From contig NZ_ATAE01000056.1 of the NCBI RefSeq assembly GCF_000474275.2, positions 1-64,000 of the forward strand: DNA of 64,000 nt. Reading direction: 5' to 3'. Positions 39,894 to 48,358 of this stretch are shown here, piece by piece (within the stretch, counting starts at the first letter, position 1; each line of letters starts with the position of its first letter). The DNA comes from Alkalihalophilus marmarensis DSM 21297. Lineage in GTDB: Bacteria > Bacillota > Bacilli > Bacillales > Bacillaceae_D. The notes under the pieces are model-generated. The model made no database searches. It had not been told where the DNA came from and worked only from the letters and a program-made list of their open reading frames with translations. Position numbers and translations under genes: made by a program.

Positions 39894-40832
39894 ATGGAAA
39901 AGATGGTCTCGATACAGCGTGGTGACCTTACAATTAGCGGAACGCTTGAAGTGCCTGAAAAAAAAGAGCAGTCTTATCCTGCCGTACTCATTATCTCAGG
40001 GTCTGGTCCCCTTAATCGTGATGGGAATGGAAAAAGAGGGCAAGTGTTTAATCTTTATAACTCGCTCGCCGCATTTTTTAAAGAAAATGGCTTTGTCACA
40101 TTGAGATATGATAAACGTGGAGTCGGTGCATCAACAGGGACGTATCTTGAGGCCGGCTTATGGGATTTGATTGATGATGCAAAAGCTGTGCTCCGCTTTT
40201 TAAAAGAACAGCCGGAAGTCGACCCGCATCATGTATTTGTCATTGGTCATAGTGAAGGGGCAATGATTGCACCAGCTTTAGCTAAAGACGAGGAGCTTGC
40301 TGGAGTCATTTTATTATCAGGTGCTGCTGAGACGATGGCTGAAGCGTTGGCCTATCAAAGAGGGCAGGCTGTTCGCAGTTTAAAAGAAATAAGCGGTATA
40401 AAAGGGAAGTTGTTAAATGTGTTGAAGGTTCCCGAGCGAGCGGAAAAGCAGGGACCTAAATTCGATGAAAAAATGATTCGCTCAGAATCAGCAACCGTAC
40501 GTGTTCAAGGAATGAAAATGAATGCGAAATGGTTTCAGCAACATTATCAATTTAATGCACGTAAAGTACTTGAAGAAGTTGATTGTCCGATTTTAGCTGT
40601 AACGGGCTCAAAGGACGTGCAAGTTACGCCTGAGCGAGTATTTGAAGTCGAAAGGTATGCACCCGGCGAGGTGGAGGCGAAGATAATACCGAATATGAAT
40701 CATATGCTAAGGGACCAAACAGAGGATTATTCGATTCTTCAGCTGAAGAAAGCATATAAACAAGCGGGCAGTAAACCACTTTCGGGAAAACTTTTAACGA
40801 CGATGAAAGAGTGGCTTGTTAAATATGTATAG
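39894..40832 (+). CDS. Alpha/beta hydrolase (S9-like esterase/peptidase fold)
   Basis: A 312-residue cytosolic alpha/beta hydrolase. The nucleophile elbow is GHSEG (Ser about 117). The other triad members are probably Asp in TGSKDVQVTP and His in IPNMNHML. The oxyanion-side segment SGSGPLNRDGNG is conserved in this group. No signal peptide. ATG at 39894 lies 8 bases after GAGGTGG; ATG at 39888 overlaps the regulator stop. Substrate unknown. Confidence 0.8.
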   Translation: MEKMVSIQRGDLTISGTLEVPEKKEQSYPAVLIISGSGPLNRDGNGKRGQVFNLYNSLAAFFKENGFVTLRYDKRGVGASTGTYLEAGLWDLIDDAKAVLRFLKEQPEVDPHHVFVIGHSEGAMIAPALAKDEELAGVILLSGAAETMAEALAYQRGQAVRSLKEISGIKGKLLNVLKVPERAEKQGPKFDEKMIRSESATVRVQGMKMNAKWFQQHYQFNARKVLEEVDCPILAVTGSKDVQVTPERVFEVERYAPGEVEAKIIPNMNHMLRDQTEDYSILQLKKAYKQAGSKPLSGKLLTTMKEWLVKYV

Positions 40833-41031
40833 AAAGTGGAAGTTTTCACTTATTAGTCTCGCTATTCTCTTTCAAATACTGACCATTATTTTTGCATTTA
40901 TTAACATCACATGGGCATTCATTAATTTGGCTTTATATATACTAAGCTTTATCGCTGTACTAATCGTATTTATTATTGAGCGGAAAAAAGAAAAAGAGGA
41001 GGAAATAGATTATGATGATAGTGACTACTGA
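40825..41031 (+). CDS. Small two-helix membrane protein
   Basis: A 68-residue protein with two hydrophobic segments (about 8-27 and 32-50) and a strongly charged tail (ERKKEKEEEIDYDDSDY). The ATG overlaps the hydrolase stop region by 8 bases, and its own end overlaps the YbjQ gene by 20 bases. The ribosome binding site is weak, so it depends on coupling. Not recognised. Confidence 0.65.
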   Translation: MYRKWKFSLISLAILFQILTIIFAFINITWAFINLALYILSFIAVLIVFIIERKKEKEEEIDYDDSDY

Positions 41032-41332
41032 TACAATTGCTGGTGCTGAAATTACTGAAGTGATGGGTTACGTTAAAGGCGGCACAATTCAAACGAAACA
41101 TATCGGCCGAGATATAACAGCTGGATTAAAAGGGATCGTCGGTGGAGAGATTAAAGGGTACAATGAAATGATGGATGAGGCGAGAAAGCTTGCTATTCAT
41201 CGGATGGTAGATGAGGCGAAGAAAAAAGGAGCCAATGCCATTGTTGGTATGCGGCTGCAGTCATCAACCGTTATGGGTTCGGCTGCAGAGATTATCGCAT
41301 ATGGAACAGCAGTAAAAATTTTAGAGAAGTAA
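41012..41332 (+). CDS. YbjQ/UPF0145 family protein
   Basis: A 106-residue protein of the YbjQ (UPF0145, putative heavy-metal-binding) family, which forms pentamers. Motifs: VKGGTIQTKHIGRDITAGLK and the C-terminal GANAIVGMRLQSS. AGAGGAGGAAA lies 8 bases before ATG. The family's role is unproven; here it is embedded between a small membrane protein and phosphatidylserine decarboxylase. Confidence 0.85.
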   Translation: MMIVTTDTIAGAEITEVMGYVKGGTIQTKHIGRDITAGLKGIVGGEIKGYNEMMDEARKLAIHRMVDEAKKKGANAIVGMRLQSSTVMGSAAEIIAYGTAVKILEK

Positions 41333-41348
41333 ATTATTGGAGGCACGA

Positions 41349-42131
41349 ATGGTTAAGCAGTCGCTGTATCGTCTTTTTATTGAATTATCAAATCATAAAA
41401 TGAACTCTATTATATTAAAGAGTTTTGCAGAATCAAAAATGAGCAGAAGAGTAAATCGATCGTTTACTAAAACGTTTAATCTAAATGAACAAGAAATGCT
41501 AGAGCCTGTTCATTCCTATAAGAGTTTGCATGAGTTGTTCATCCGGAGGTTAAAGCCGGAGAGCAGACCGATTAATCAGCTAGAAGATATCCTCGTTAGT
41601 CCGGTTGATGGCATTTTGGCTGAGCAGCATATTCTGGCACCTGGTGTCACGTTTCAGGTAAAGGGGCAAGGTTATACTTTAGAAGAAATGTTAGGGTCTA
41701 GTGAAGCGGCAGAAAAATATGATGGCGGGGTAGTGATGGTTCTCTATTTAAGCCCTAGTCATTATCACCGTATCCATAGCCCGGCAGATGCTGAAATCAC
41801 AAAACAATGGGCGTTAGGCGGGCGATCTTATCCTGTTAATAATTGGGGGCTTCTCTACGGAAGAAGGCCGCTTTCAAGAAACTATCGAGTCATTACGGAG
41901 CTTGACGTTTCCGGCAAACAGTTAGCTGTTGTAAAAGTAGGAGCGATGAATGTTAACACGATTGAGCTTACTCACAAGAACTCAACCTTATCACGAGGTG
42001 AAGAGATGGGGTACTTTTCCTTTGGCTCAACCGTTGTTTTAGTTGGGGAAAAAGGCTTGATGGAGCTTGCCGACAAGCAGACGCCAGCAGACGTACTAAT
42101 GGGCCAAAAGCTGACCAATCGAGTTAATTAA
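41349..42131 (+). CDS. psd: Phosphatidylserine decarboxylase
   Basis: Membrane enzyme making phosphatidylethanolamine. The 260-residue proenzyme cuts itself within FGST (Gly226-Ser227) to generate the pyruvoyl group; FGST stands for the more usual LGST. SPVDG (Asp87) and the SHYHRIHSP segment carry the conserved catalytic residues. ATG at 41349 follows TTGGAGG by 6 bases. Last gene of the cluster starting at 39355; I see no clear terminator after it. Confidence 0.92.
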   Translation: MVKQSLYRLFIELSNHKMNSIILKSFAESKMSRRVNRSFTKTFNLNEQEMLEPVHSYKSLHELFIRRLKPESRPINQLEDILVSPVDGILAEQHILAPGVTFQVKGQGYTLEEMLGSSEAAEKYDGGVVMVLYLSPSHYHRIHSPADAEITKQWALGGRSYPVNNWGLLYGRRPLSRNYRVITELDVSGKQLAVVKVGAMNVNTIELTHKNSTLSRGEEMGYFSFGSTVVLVGEKGLMELADKQTPADVLMGQKLTNRVN

Positions 42132-42249
42132 ACGTTTGTTTAACGGCATTTAGCATGTGATGATCCTCTACTTCAAGAGTGGGCATGGCAAGCGAGATTT
42201 TACAGATACGACAAGTAAGGATATGGGCTTGTCCCTCCTGGCATTATTT

Positions 42250-42386
42250 GTTGAACTCCGCTGCTGGCGCACGCTTTCCGCGGGCGGTCCGGGAGCTTCC
42301 TCGTCGCATACGCTCCTGTGGGATATCCCCCCCTGCCCCTGGCCACGCGCATCCCGCTGGAGTCGGCGCCTTCCGCTCCTATCAAC
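42250..42386. repeat. Dispersed Bacillaceae intergenic repeat, copy 1
   Basis: A 137-bp GC-rich element with GTTGA/TCAAC at its ends, GGCGC/GGCGCC inner stem and the core TTTCCGCGGGCGGTCCGGGAGC with CTTCCTCG. I recognise the core as a repeat common between genes in Bacillaceae, but cannot name the family with certainty. Apparent frames inside it are not coding. Confidence 0.75.
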
Positions 42387-42534
42387 GGAGGAAGGATGTT
42401 AATAAGTGGTTCCTATTATGGGTGGAAGCTTATTAGTAACCTTTTCAGATGGCGGATAAAAGCAATAATACTTTGACTTAAAGTAACTCATAATTAAATT
42501 GTTCCACTAAATAAAGTAACGAAGCACGTAACCC

Positions 42535-42665
42535 AGCGGATGAAATATGTGTAGACTCTTGCGGTGCCTAGAGCAGGGCTGAAATCCCGCAGGGCATAGC
42601 CCGAGGAAGCTCACTAGCTCCCCGCGGAACGCGTAGTATATTTCAGGAGCGACGAATCCGCTCTA
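42535..42665. repeat. Dispersed Bacillaceae intergenic repeat, copy 2 (inverted)
   Basis: The same family on the opposite strand: the reverse complement shows GTTCCGCGGGGAGC, GAGCTTCCTCGGGC and GGGATTTCAGCCC. The terminal stems are AGCGGA/TCCGCT and GAAATAT/ATATTTC. These differ from copy 1 in sequence but still pair. Confidence 0.75.
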
Positions 42666-42829
42666 ACCCATGTTTTTGGCGCTTTTACTTAGAAAAGCTT
42701 TGAAGCTATGCAATACTCCACTACTATACATTTACTTCCCGGCCCTATTTTTCATATTGGGAGAATCCTTCCTGAAAACTCCTAACCACCTGACCACCCA
42801 GCCGCCTAACATCTCCAAAAATATAATCC

Positions 42830-42857
42830 TTGCATTCTACCCCTGATATCGTTTAAT
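42830..42857 (+). promoter_or_regulatory. Candidate promoter of the nrd leader
   Basis: TTGCAT (42830-42835), 16 bases, TTTAAT (42852-42857), about 50 bases before the riboswitch. Confidence 0.45.
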
Positions 42858-42910
42858 CTATCAATATATCGTATTAGTGATCATAATTAACAACTATATA
42901 TTGTTTTTGC

Positions 42911-43086
42911 GGAATGTTGGTGCTGCTAGGCAGCTTAATAGGGAATCTGGTGAAAATCCAGAACTGTCCCCGCAACTGTAAGTGTGGATGAAATGAGACA
43001 ACCACTGTATAAGAAAGCTGAAAGGTGCTTATACGGGAAGGCTCAGAGTAAAGAGAAGCACAAGTCAGGAGACCTGCCATCATTCC
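42911..43086 (+). ncRNA. Cobalamin (B12) riboswitch
   Basis: P1 pairs GGAATG (42911-42916) with CATTCC (43081-43086). Conserved blocks appear in order: GGTGCTGC, TTAATAGGGAA, CCCCGCAACTGTAA, and the B12 box AAGTCAGGAGACCTGCC (43062-43078). It stands ahead of B12-independent ribonucleotide reductase genes, so it should turn them off when coenzyme B12 is available. Confidence 0.95.
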
Positions 43087-43198
43087 TCAGTCAGCTATCT
43101 TCGGGGGATGAGAAGTGAGACGGCAGCGGCTAGATTTGTGCTTATTTGCAAGGTGCATTCTAGCTCGATTAAGGTATGCAAATGACCAAGTCCGTTTT

Positions 43199-43240
43199 AC
43201 GCTCTATTTCTCAAACCTGAGAGATAGGGCGTTTTTTATT
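43199..43240 (+). terminator. Riboswitch-controlled terminator of the nrd leader
   Basis: ACGCTCTATTTCTCA pairs with TGAGAGATAGGGCGT around AACC (G-U pairs allowed) and runs into T7, 44 bases before the nrdA start. A GCTAGA...TCTAGC hairpin between aptamer and terminator may be the antiterminator. Confidence 0.88.
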
Positions 43241-43283
43241 TGCGAATGAAATGTACATAGCTGAATGAAGGAGTGTGGGACAA

Positions 43284-45455
43284 ATGAAGATAAACGTAAA
43301 AGAGAAAAAAGATAACCCGCTAGATGTGCAGGTAGATCGTGATTGGTTAGAGCAAACGTCGCATTTAACATGGGAAAAACGTGCAGCACATGCTTTAAAT
43401 GAACTATCTGTGGAGGAGCCGCATTGGACTTTTGTTGCAGCTGCTTGTTATATCAACCATTTGAGAGAACAAATAGCAGTACAACGAGGGGTAGAACCAA
43501 GAGTGCTTAGTGCAAGTTTTCCGGAGTATCTTAAAACGCAGATTGAAAAGGGAATTTATGATGAAAGATTGGATTCTTATTCAACTGATGAATTATACGA
43601 ACTCGCATTAACGCTTGAACCGGCAAGAGATCAAAAGTTTACGTATATAGGCATTAAAACATTAGCAGACCGCTACCTGGCAAAGGACTTTAATGATCAA
43701 ATCGTAGAGCTGCCGCAAGAGCGCTGGATGGTTATAGCAATGACTCTAATGTCAGAAGAGAATAGAGGGTCCCGGCTTGAATTGGTAAAGGAAGCCTATT
43801 GGGCGCTCTCACATTTATATATGACAGTTGCTACACCGACAATGAGTAATGCCGGCAAAGCGGGAGGCCAGCTCTCAAGCTGCTTTATCGATACGGTGGA
43901 AGATGATCTCAGGTCGATTTTCGATAGCTGTACCGATGCGGCAACCGTAAGTAAGAACGGCGGCGGGCTTGGTATGTATTTAGGGAAGATTCGTGCAAGA
44001 GGTTCATCGATTCGTGGATTTAAAAATGTTTCCTCAGGCGTTATTCCTTGGATGAAGCAGCTAAATAACGTAGCTGTCAGCGTAGACCAACTTGGCCAGA
44101 GGCAAGGCGCTATAGCGGTGTACCTGGATGTTTGGCATAAAGATATCTTTGCTTTTCTCGATGCGAAATTAAATAACGGGGATGAGCGTCAAAGAACTCA
44201 TGATCTCTTTACAGCTGTCTCTTTGCCAGATCTATTTATGGAGGCTGTTGAGAAGAGAGATACTTGGTATTTGTTTGACCCCCATGAAGTTCGGGTGAAA
44301 ATGGGATTCTCTCTTGAAGATTTTTATGATGAGAAAAAAGGAGATGGAGAGTTCCGTAAAAGGTACGAGCAATGTGCAGCGAATAATGAACTGTCGCGTA
44401 CAGAAATTCCAGCGATTGAAGTTATGAAACGAATCATGCTCTCTCAGCTTGAAACAGGAAGCCCGTTTATGTTCTACCGGGATACAGCAAACAGGCTGAA
44501 TCCAAACAAGCATAAAGGAATGATATACGGCTCTAATTTGTGTACTGAAATTATGCAGAATATGAGTGCGACAACCGTTGTGGAAGAAACGCTTGAAGAC
44601 GATACGATATCAATCAAAAAGCAGCCGGGAGATTATGTTGTCTGTAATCTAAGCTCATTGTCACTAGCTCAAGTATTTTCAGATGATGTGGTAGAAAGGG
44701 TCGTGAAGATTCAAGTAAGGATGCTCGATAATGTGATTGATCAAAATTCGATCGGCGTAAAACAAGCAGAGAAGACGAACAAAATGTACAGAGCGATCGG
44801 CCTTGGTACGTACGGGTGGCATCATCACTTGGCAAAGCGAGCGATCGTTTGGGAGAGTGAGGAATCCGTTCAGGAAGTGGAGCGTGTATATGAGCGGATT
44901 AATCAAGCGGCCATTAAAGCTAGTGCAGAATTAGCGGCTGAAAAAGGTGCCTATCCGCATTATGAAGGGTCTGATTGGCAAACGGGCGAGTTCTTTAGCG
45001 AACGTGGATACGAAGGCGCAGAATGGGATGAGATTCGTTCGGTCATTTCAAAGCATGGCATGAGAAACGGGTACGTGATGGCTGTGGCACCAAATGCAAC
45101 GACCTCTCTTATTGCTGGTTCTACTGCTTCTATTGATCCTCTGTTCCAAAAATATTACGTGGAAGAGAAGAAAAATTATCGTATTCCTGTTGTGGCGCCT
45201 GACCTCGATGCTCGGACAACTTGGTATTATAAGCCGGCTCATCTAGTTGACCAAACATGGAGCATCCGTCAAAATGCGGCTCGTCAGCGTCATGTCGACC
45301 AAGGAATTTCATTTAATCTATATGTTCCAAACAACGTAAAAGCAAAAGAGCTCCTTGATCTACATTTGCTTGCATGGAAAGAAGGGCTAAAGACAACGTA
45401 TTACGTTCGCTCAACCTCGCTTTCGGTAGATGACTGTGAAAGCTGTTCAAGTTAA
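43284..45455 (+). CDS. nrdA: Class I ribonucleoside-diphosphate reductase, alpha subunit
   Basis: Reduces ribonucleoside diphosphates to deoxy forms. Catalytic cysteines are at about 200 (GGQLSSCFID), 420 (YGSNLCTEI, with the catalytic Asn408 and Glu422) and 454 (VVCNLSS). The C-terminal redox pair is CESC (718 and 721). The N-terminus is short and shows no ATP-cone motif, so overall activity control by dATP may be absent. The 723 residues fit a NrdA-like rather than the smaller NrdE-like arrangement, but the Ia/Ib assignment is not certain. ATG at 43284 follows AAGGAG. Confidence 0.88.
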   Translation: MKINVKEKKDNPLDVQVDRDWLEQTSHLTWEKRAAHALNELSVEEPHWTFVAAACYINHLREQIAVQRGVEPRVLSASFPEYLKTQIEKGIYDERLDSYSTDELYELALTLEPARDQKFTYIGIKTLADRYLAKDFNDQIVELPQERWMVIAMTLMSEENRGSRLELVKEAYWALSHLYMTVATPTMSNAGKAGGQLSSCFIDTVEDDLRSIFDSCTDAATVSKNGGGLGMYLGKIRARGSSIRGFKNVSSGVIPWMKQLNNVAVSVDQLGQRQGAIAVYLDVWHKDIFAFLDAKLNNGDERQRTHDLFTAVSLPDLFMEAVEKRDTWYLFDPHEVRVKMGFSLEDFYDEKKGDGEFRKRYEQCAANNELSRTEIPAIEVMKRIMLSQLETGSPFMFYRDTANRLNPNKHKGMIYGSNLCTEIMQNMSATTVVEETLEDDTISIKKQPGDYVVCNLSSLSLAQVFSDDVVERVVKIQVRMLDNVIDQNSIGVKQAEKTNKMYRAIGLGTYGWHHHLAKRAIVWESEESVQEVERVYERINQAAIKASAELAAEKGAYPHYEGSDWQTGEFFSERGYEGAEWDEIRSVISKHGMRNGYVMAVAPNATTSLIAGSTASIDPLFQKYYVEEKKNYRIPVVAPDLDARTTWYYKPAHLVDQTWSIRQNAARQRHVDQGISFNLYVPNNVKAKELLDLHLLAWKEGLKTTYYVRSTSLSVDDCESCSS

Positions 45456-45469
45456 GAGGAGGAAATGAA

Positions 45470-46504
45470 ATGACACTTCAAAAAAGAAAACTTTATAATC
45501 CACACGCCCCGAATGCTTCAACAGGAATTATTAACGGGGAAAGTTCAAATGTATTGAATTGGGATGATGTACGGTTCAGTTGGGCTTATCCTCTCTATAA
45601 AAACATGCTCGCTAATTTCTGGACGCCTTTTGAAATTAATATGAGCCATGATGCCAAGCAGTTTCAGAATCTAACAGAAACAGAACAAGAGGCCTTTAAA
45701 AAGATTATCGGCCTTCTTGCTTTCCTAGATAGTGTACAAACGGATTATTCATTAAAGGTAGCTGACTACTTAACAGATTCATCGCTTGTTGCATTAATGA
45801 GTGTGCTCTCATTTCAGGAGGTCGTTCATAACCAGAGTTACTCCTATGTGCTCTCAAGTCTTGTACCAAAAGCGACGCAGGATGAGATTTTTGATTACTG
45901 GAAAAATGATCCTGTCTTAAAAGAGAGAAATGAATTTATTGTAGACGGGTACGAGGAATTTGCAGATAACCCTACACCAGATACATTAGCAAGATCGATT
46001 GTTTACGATGTGATCTTAGAAGGAGTTAATTTTTATTCAGGCTTTGCCTTCTTCTACAATCTTGCTCGCCATCAGAAGATGGTGTCTACTTCAACGATGA
46101 TTAATTACATTAACCGTGATGAACAGCTGCATGTGTATTTATTTACGAATGTATTTAAAGAATTAATTGAAGAGCATCCTGAATTAAACAACAGAGAGAT
46201 GGAATCTTTCGTCAAACAGTCGCTAACGACGGCAGTGGAGCTTGAATTGAAGTGGTTCAACTATATCATCGGTGAGCAGATTGAAGGCGTAACCTCTGAT
46301 GAGATGGAGTCCTATTTAAAATTTATTGCAAATAAAAGAGCAAAGCAGCTTGGCTACGATCATATTTTTCCTGAACATCGTACAAATGTATTTAAATGGA
46401 TTAAAGCTTACGAGGATGTAAATGCGGCAAAAAGTGATTTCTTTGAACAAAAATCACGCCAATATGCGAAAGTTTCAAGTGACAACGGCTTTGATGAACT
46501 CTAA
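45470..46504 (+). CDS. nrdB: Class I ribonucleotide reductase, beta (radical) subunit
   Basis: A 344-residue ferritin-like subunit. Metal ligands can be read: Asp87, Glu117 and His120 (SFQEVVHNQSY), Glu184, Glu218 and His221 (NRDEQLH). The radical tyrosine is Tyr124, four residues after His120 as in E. coli NrdB. It is 14 bases after nrdA with an AGGAGG site. No nrdI is adjacent, which argues against the manganese NrdEF class. Confidence 0.9.
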   Translation: MTLQKRKLYNPHAPNASTGIINGESSNVLNWDDVRFSWAYPLYKNMLANFWTPFEINMSHDAKQFQNLTETEQEAFKKIIGLLAFLDSVQTDYSLKVADYLTDSSLVALMSVLSFQEVVHNQSYSYVLSSLVPKATQDEIFDYWKNDPVLKERNEFIVDGYEEFADNPTPDTLARSIVYDVILEGVNFYSGFAFFYNLARHQKMVSTSTMINYINRDEQLHVYLFTNVFKELIEEHPELNNREMESFVKQSLTTAVELELKWFNYIIGEQIEGVTSDEMESYLKFIANKRAKQLGYDHIFPEHRTNVFKWIKAYEDVNAAKSDFFEQKSRQYAKVSSDNGFDEL

Positions 46505-47099
46505 AAATAAGACGGTATCTGTAACAGCTGACCGCCCCCTCGTCGGGAAGCTGTTGCAGAAATACAGGTTTCACGATGGGCTAGGGCAATTCAGGCTGCC
46601 AAGTGAACAGCAGCTAGCGATGTTGGATGCTTTTCAAACTTTAGATGTAAATCTAGCGATAGCCTACACAGAGGAGTTTATCGTTGGTTATGCTATTATC
46701 TTACCGCCTGAGCCATATGAACGTTGGGTGAAAATGAAAGAGATACGCGTATTAGGTGTGGTTGAGGTGGCTCCTCTGTATAGAAAGCAGCAGGCGGCAA
46801 GTTCATTATTAACAGCCCTGCTCGATGAAGGCGACTATGAGAAGAATATACTTTTATCACTAGAATACCGGTGGCACTGGGATCTGGATTCTGTTAATGG
46901 TGATAGTTCTCTCTACAAAAAGCTTCTCCAAAAGCTGCTGATGAAAGGCGGCTTTGAAGAGGTGTTGACCAATGAACCTGACATTATGAATTATCATGAT
47001 AACTTCATGATGGTCCGATTTGGAAGAGATGTGCCCAGTGCAATTGTTAAGCGCTTTCTTGAGTTGAGCGGAAATCCACTATCTAATAATGTCAGATAA
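46494..47099 (+). CDS. AcuA-like GNAT acetyltransferase
   Basis: A 201-residue protein of the GNAT fold, similar in layout to AcuA, the B. subtilis acetyltransferase that acetylates acetyl-CoA synthetase. Shared landmarks are ERWVKM, GVVEVAPLYRKQQAASSLL (acetyl-CoA loop) and YRWHWDLDSVN. ATG at 46494 lies inside the nrdB 3' end (11-base overlap) without a clear ribosome binding site, so coupled translation is likely; another ATG at 46464 is possible. A third gene of the nrd operon by position. Confidence 0.72.
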   Translation: MNSKNKTVSVTADRPLVGKLLQKYRFHDGLGQFRLPSEQQLAMLDAFQTLDVNLAIAYTEEFIVGYAIILPPEPYERWVKMKEIRVLGVVEVAPLYRKQQAASSLLTALLDEGDYEKNILLSLEYRWHWDLDSVNGDSSLYKKLLQKLLMKGGFEEVLTNEPDIMNYHDNFMMVRFGRDVPSAIVKRFLELSGNPLSNNVR

Positions 47100-47172
47100 T
47101 TTCACCAAATAAGGTTGCATTCACCTTCTTTTAAAGTTAGAATTGTTTAAATATTTGAAAAGGAGGGGTTGG

Positions 47173-48144
47173 ATGCAACCGGTTGGAAAGATCGAAAAAA
47201 TTGGTTTGTGGATGAGTAAGTATTTTGCTCTTATTATTATTTTATGTAGTTTTATTGCGTTTTCTGCACCGCAGTTATTTACTTGGATCGCCCCTCATAT
47301 CACGCTTCTCTTAGGTGTGATTATGTTTGGAATGGGTCTTACGATGAGAGCGGTTGACTTTAGTGTTGTCGCTAAGAAGCCGGTACCTGTAGTGATTGGT
47401 GTGATTGCTCAATTTTTGATTATGCCATTAGTCGCTTATGCGATTGCTGTTTTACTGCAGCTTCCGCCTGAACTTGCTGTAGGATTAATTCTTGTCGGCG
47501 CCTGTCCTGGCGGTACGGCCTCTAATGTTATGGTGTACCTAGCTAAAGGGGACCTGCCAGTTTCTGTTGCTATGACGTCTATTTCAACGCTGTTAGCGCC
47601 GTTATTAACACCGGTTATTCTATTGCTGTTAGCAGGACAATGGCTTCCTGTAAATGCTGGTGCAATGTTTCAATCTATTATTCAGGTGATCATTATCCCT
47701 ATTGCTCTTGGCTTGCTTGCAAGACGCTTTTTCCCGAAAGCTGTGGAGAGCAGTGTGAAGACGTTGCCGATTATTTCCATTACAGCAATCTTAGCAATCG
47801 TACTCGCTGTTGTCGGGGTAAACCAAGCGAATATTGCTCAAACAGGTTTACTCGTCTTTTTAGCTGTAATGCTTCATAATAGCTTTGGATTATTCCTTGG
47901 ATATGTAACAGCTAAATTATGCGGACTCGATGAAGCCAAACGCAGAGCGATCTCCATTGAAGTCGGGATGCAAAACTCTGGGCTCGGGGCATCGCTTGCG
48001 GCAGCTCATTTCTCACCGCTCGCGGCTCTGCCAAGCGCTATTTTTTCTGTTTGGCATAATGTATCTGGACCAGCGCTAGTTTCAATCTGGTCTAGAAAGA
48101 AAAATGGAAGTGAGCAAGAATCAGAAGCGAAACAAGCAGGGTAG
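47173..48144 (+). CDS. Bile acid:sodium symporter (BASS) family transporter
   Basis: A 323-residue protein with about 9-10 membrane segments, of the YocS/BASS group. Motifs: MFGMGLTMRAVDF, GACPGGTASNVMVYLAKGD and IEVGMQNSGLGASLA, which hold the sodium-site residues of the family. ATG at 47173 follows AGGAGGGG. Bacterial members carry organic anions such as pantoate, keto acids or thiamine precursors; the substrate here is unknown. Terminator downstream. Confidence 0.88.
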   Translation: MQPVGKIEKIGLWMSKYFALIIILCSFIAFSAPQLFTWIAPHITLLLGVIMFGMGLTMRAVDFSVVAKKPVPVVIGVIAQFLIMPLVAYAIAVLLQLPPELAVGLILVGACPGGTASNVMVYLAKGDLPVSVAMTSISTLLAPLLTPVILLLLAGQWLPVNAGAMFQSIIQVIIIPIALGLLARRFFPKAVESSVKTLPIISITAILAIVLAVVGVNQANIAQTGLLVFLAVMLHNSFGLFLGYVTAKLCGLDEAKRRAISIEVGMQNSGLGASLAAAHFSPLAALPSAIFSVWHNVSGPALVSIWSRKKNGSEQESEAKQAG

Positions 48145-48161
48145 TCAATCTCTATAAAATG

Positions 48162-48212
48162 AAAAAGCTTTCTCCCTTGACTTAGAAAGTATGGGAGGGA
48201 GCTTTTTGTTTA
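48162..48212 (+). terminator. BASS gene terminator
   Basis: AAAAAGCT-CTCCC pairs with GGGAG-AGCTTTTT around a 16-base loop, ending in a T run. Confidence 0.8.
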
Positions 48213-48252
48213 TTTGGGAGACTGAGTGTTTGGTTTAGGTTCCTATTGCCGG

Positions 48253-48281
48253 GCGACAAGGGGCTTGGATTTTGATATAAT
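48253..48281 (+). promoter_or_regulatory. Promoter of pcrB-pcrA-ligA
   Basis: Extended -10 TGATATAAT (TATAAT at 48276-48281), with GCGACA at 48253-48258 as a weak -35 at 17 bases. Confidence 0.6.
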
Positions 48282-48358
48282 GACGTTCAGAATCACAAGA
48301 TAAGTCATAGCGAAACCCTGCTGCATAGAAGAGGGTAGATTATAGGAGTTGAAGATTC

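Noticed and set aside
42157-42436. Three reading frames of 61-85 codons.
   Set aside because: All fall mainly inside the GC-rich repeat at 42250-42386 and have odd composition (Arg/Pro/Ser rich); they are by-products of the repeat.
47100-47140. AAGGT/ACCTT hairpin after the acetyltransferase gene as a terminator.
   Set aside because: Only 5 bp with no proper T tract; too weak to call.
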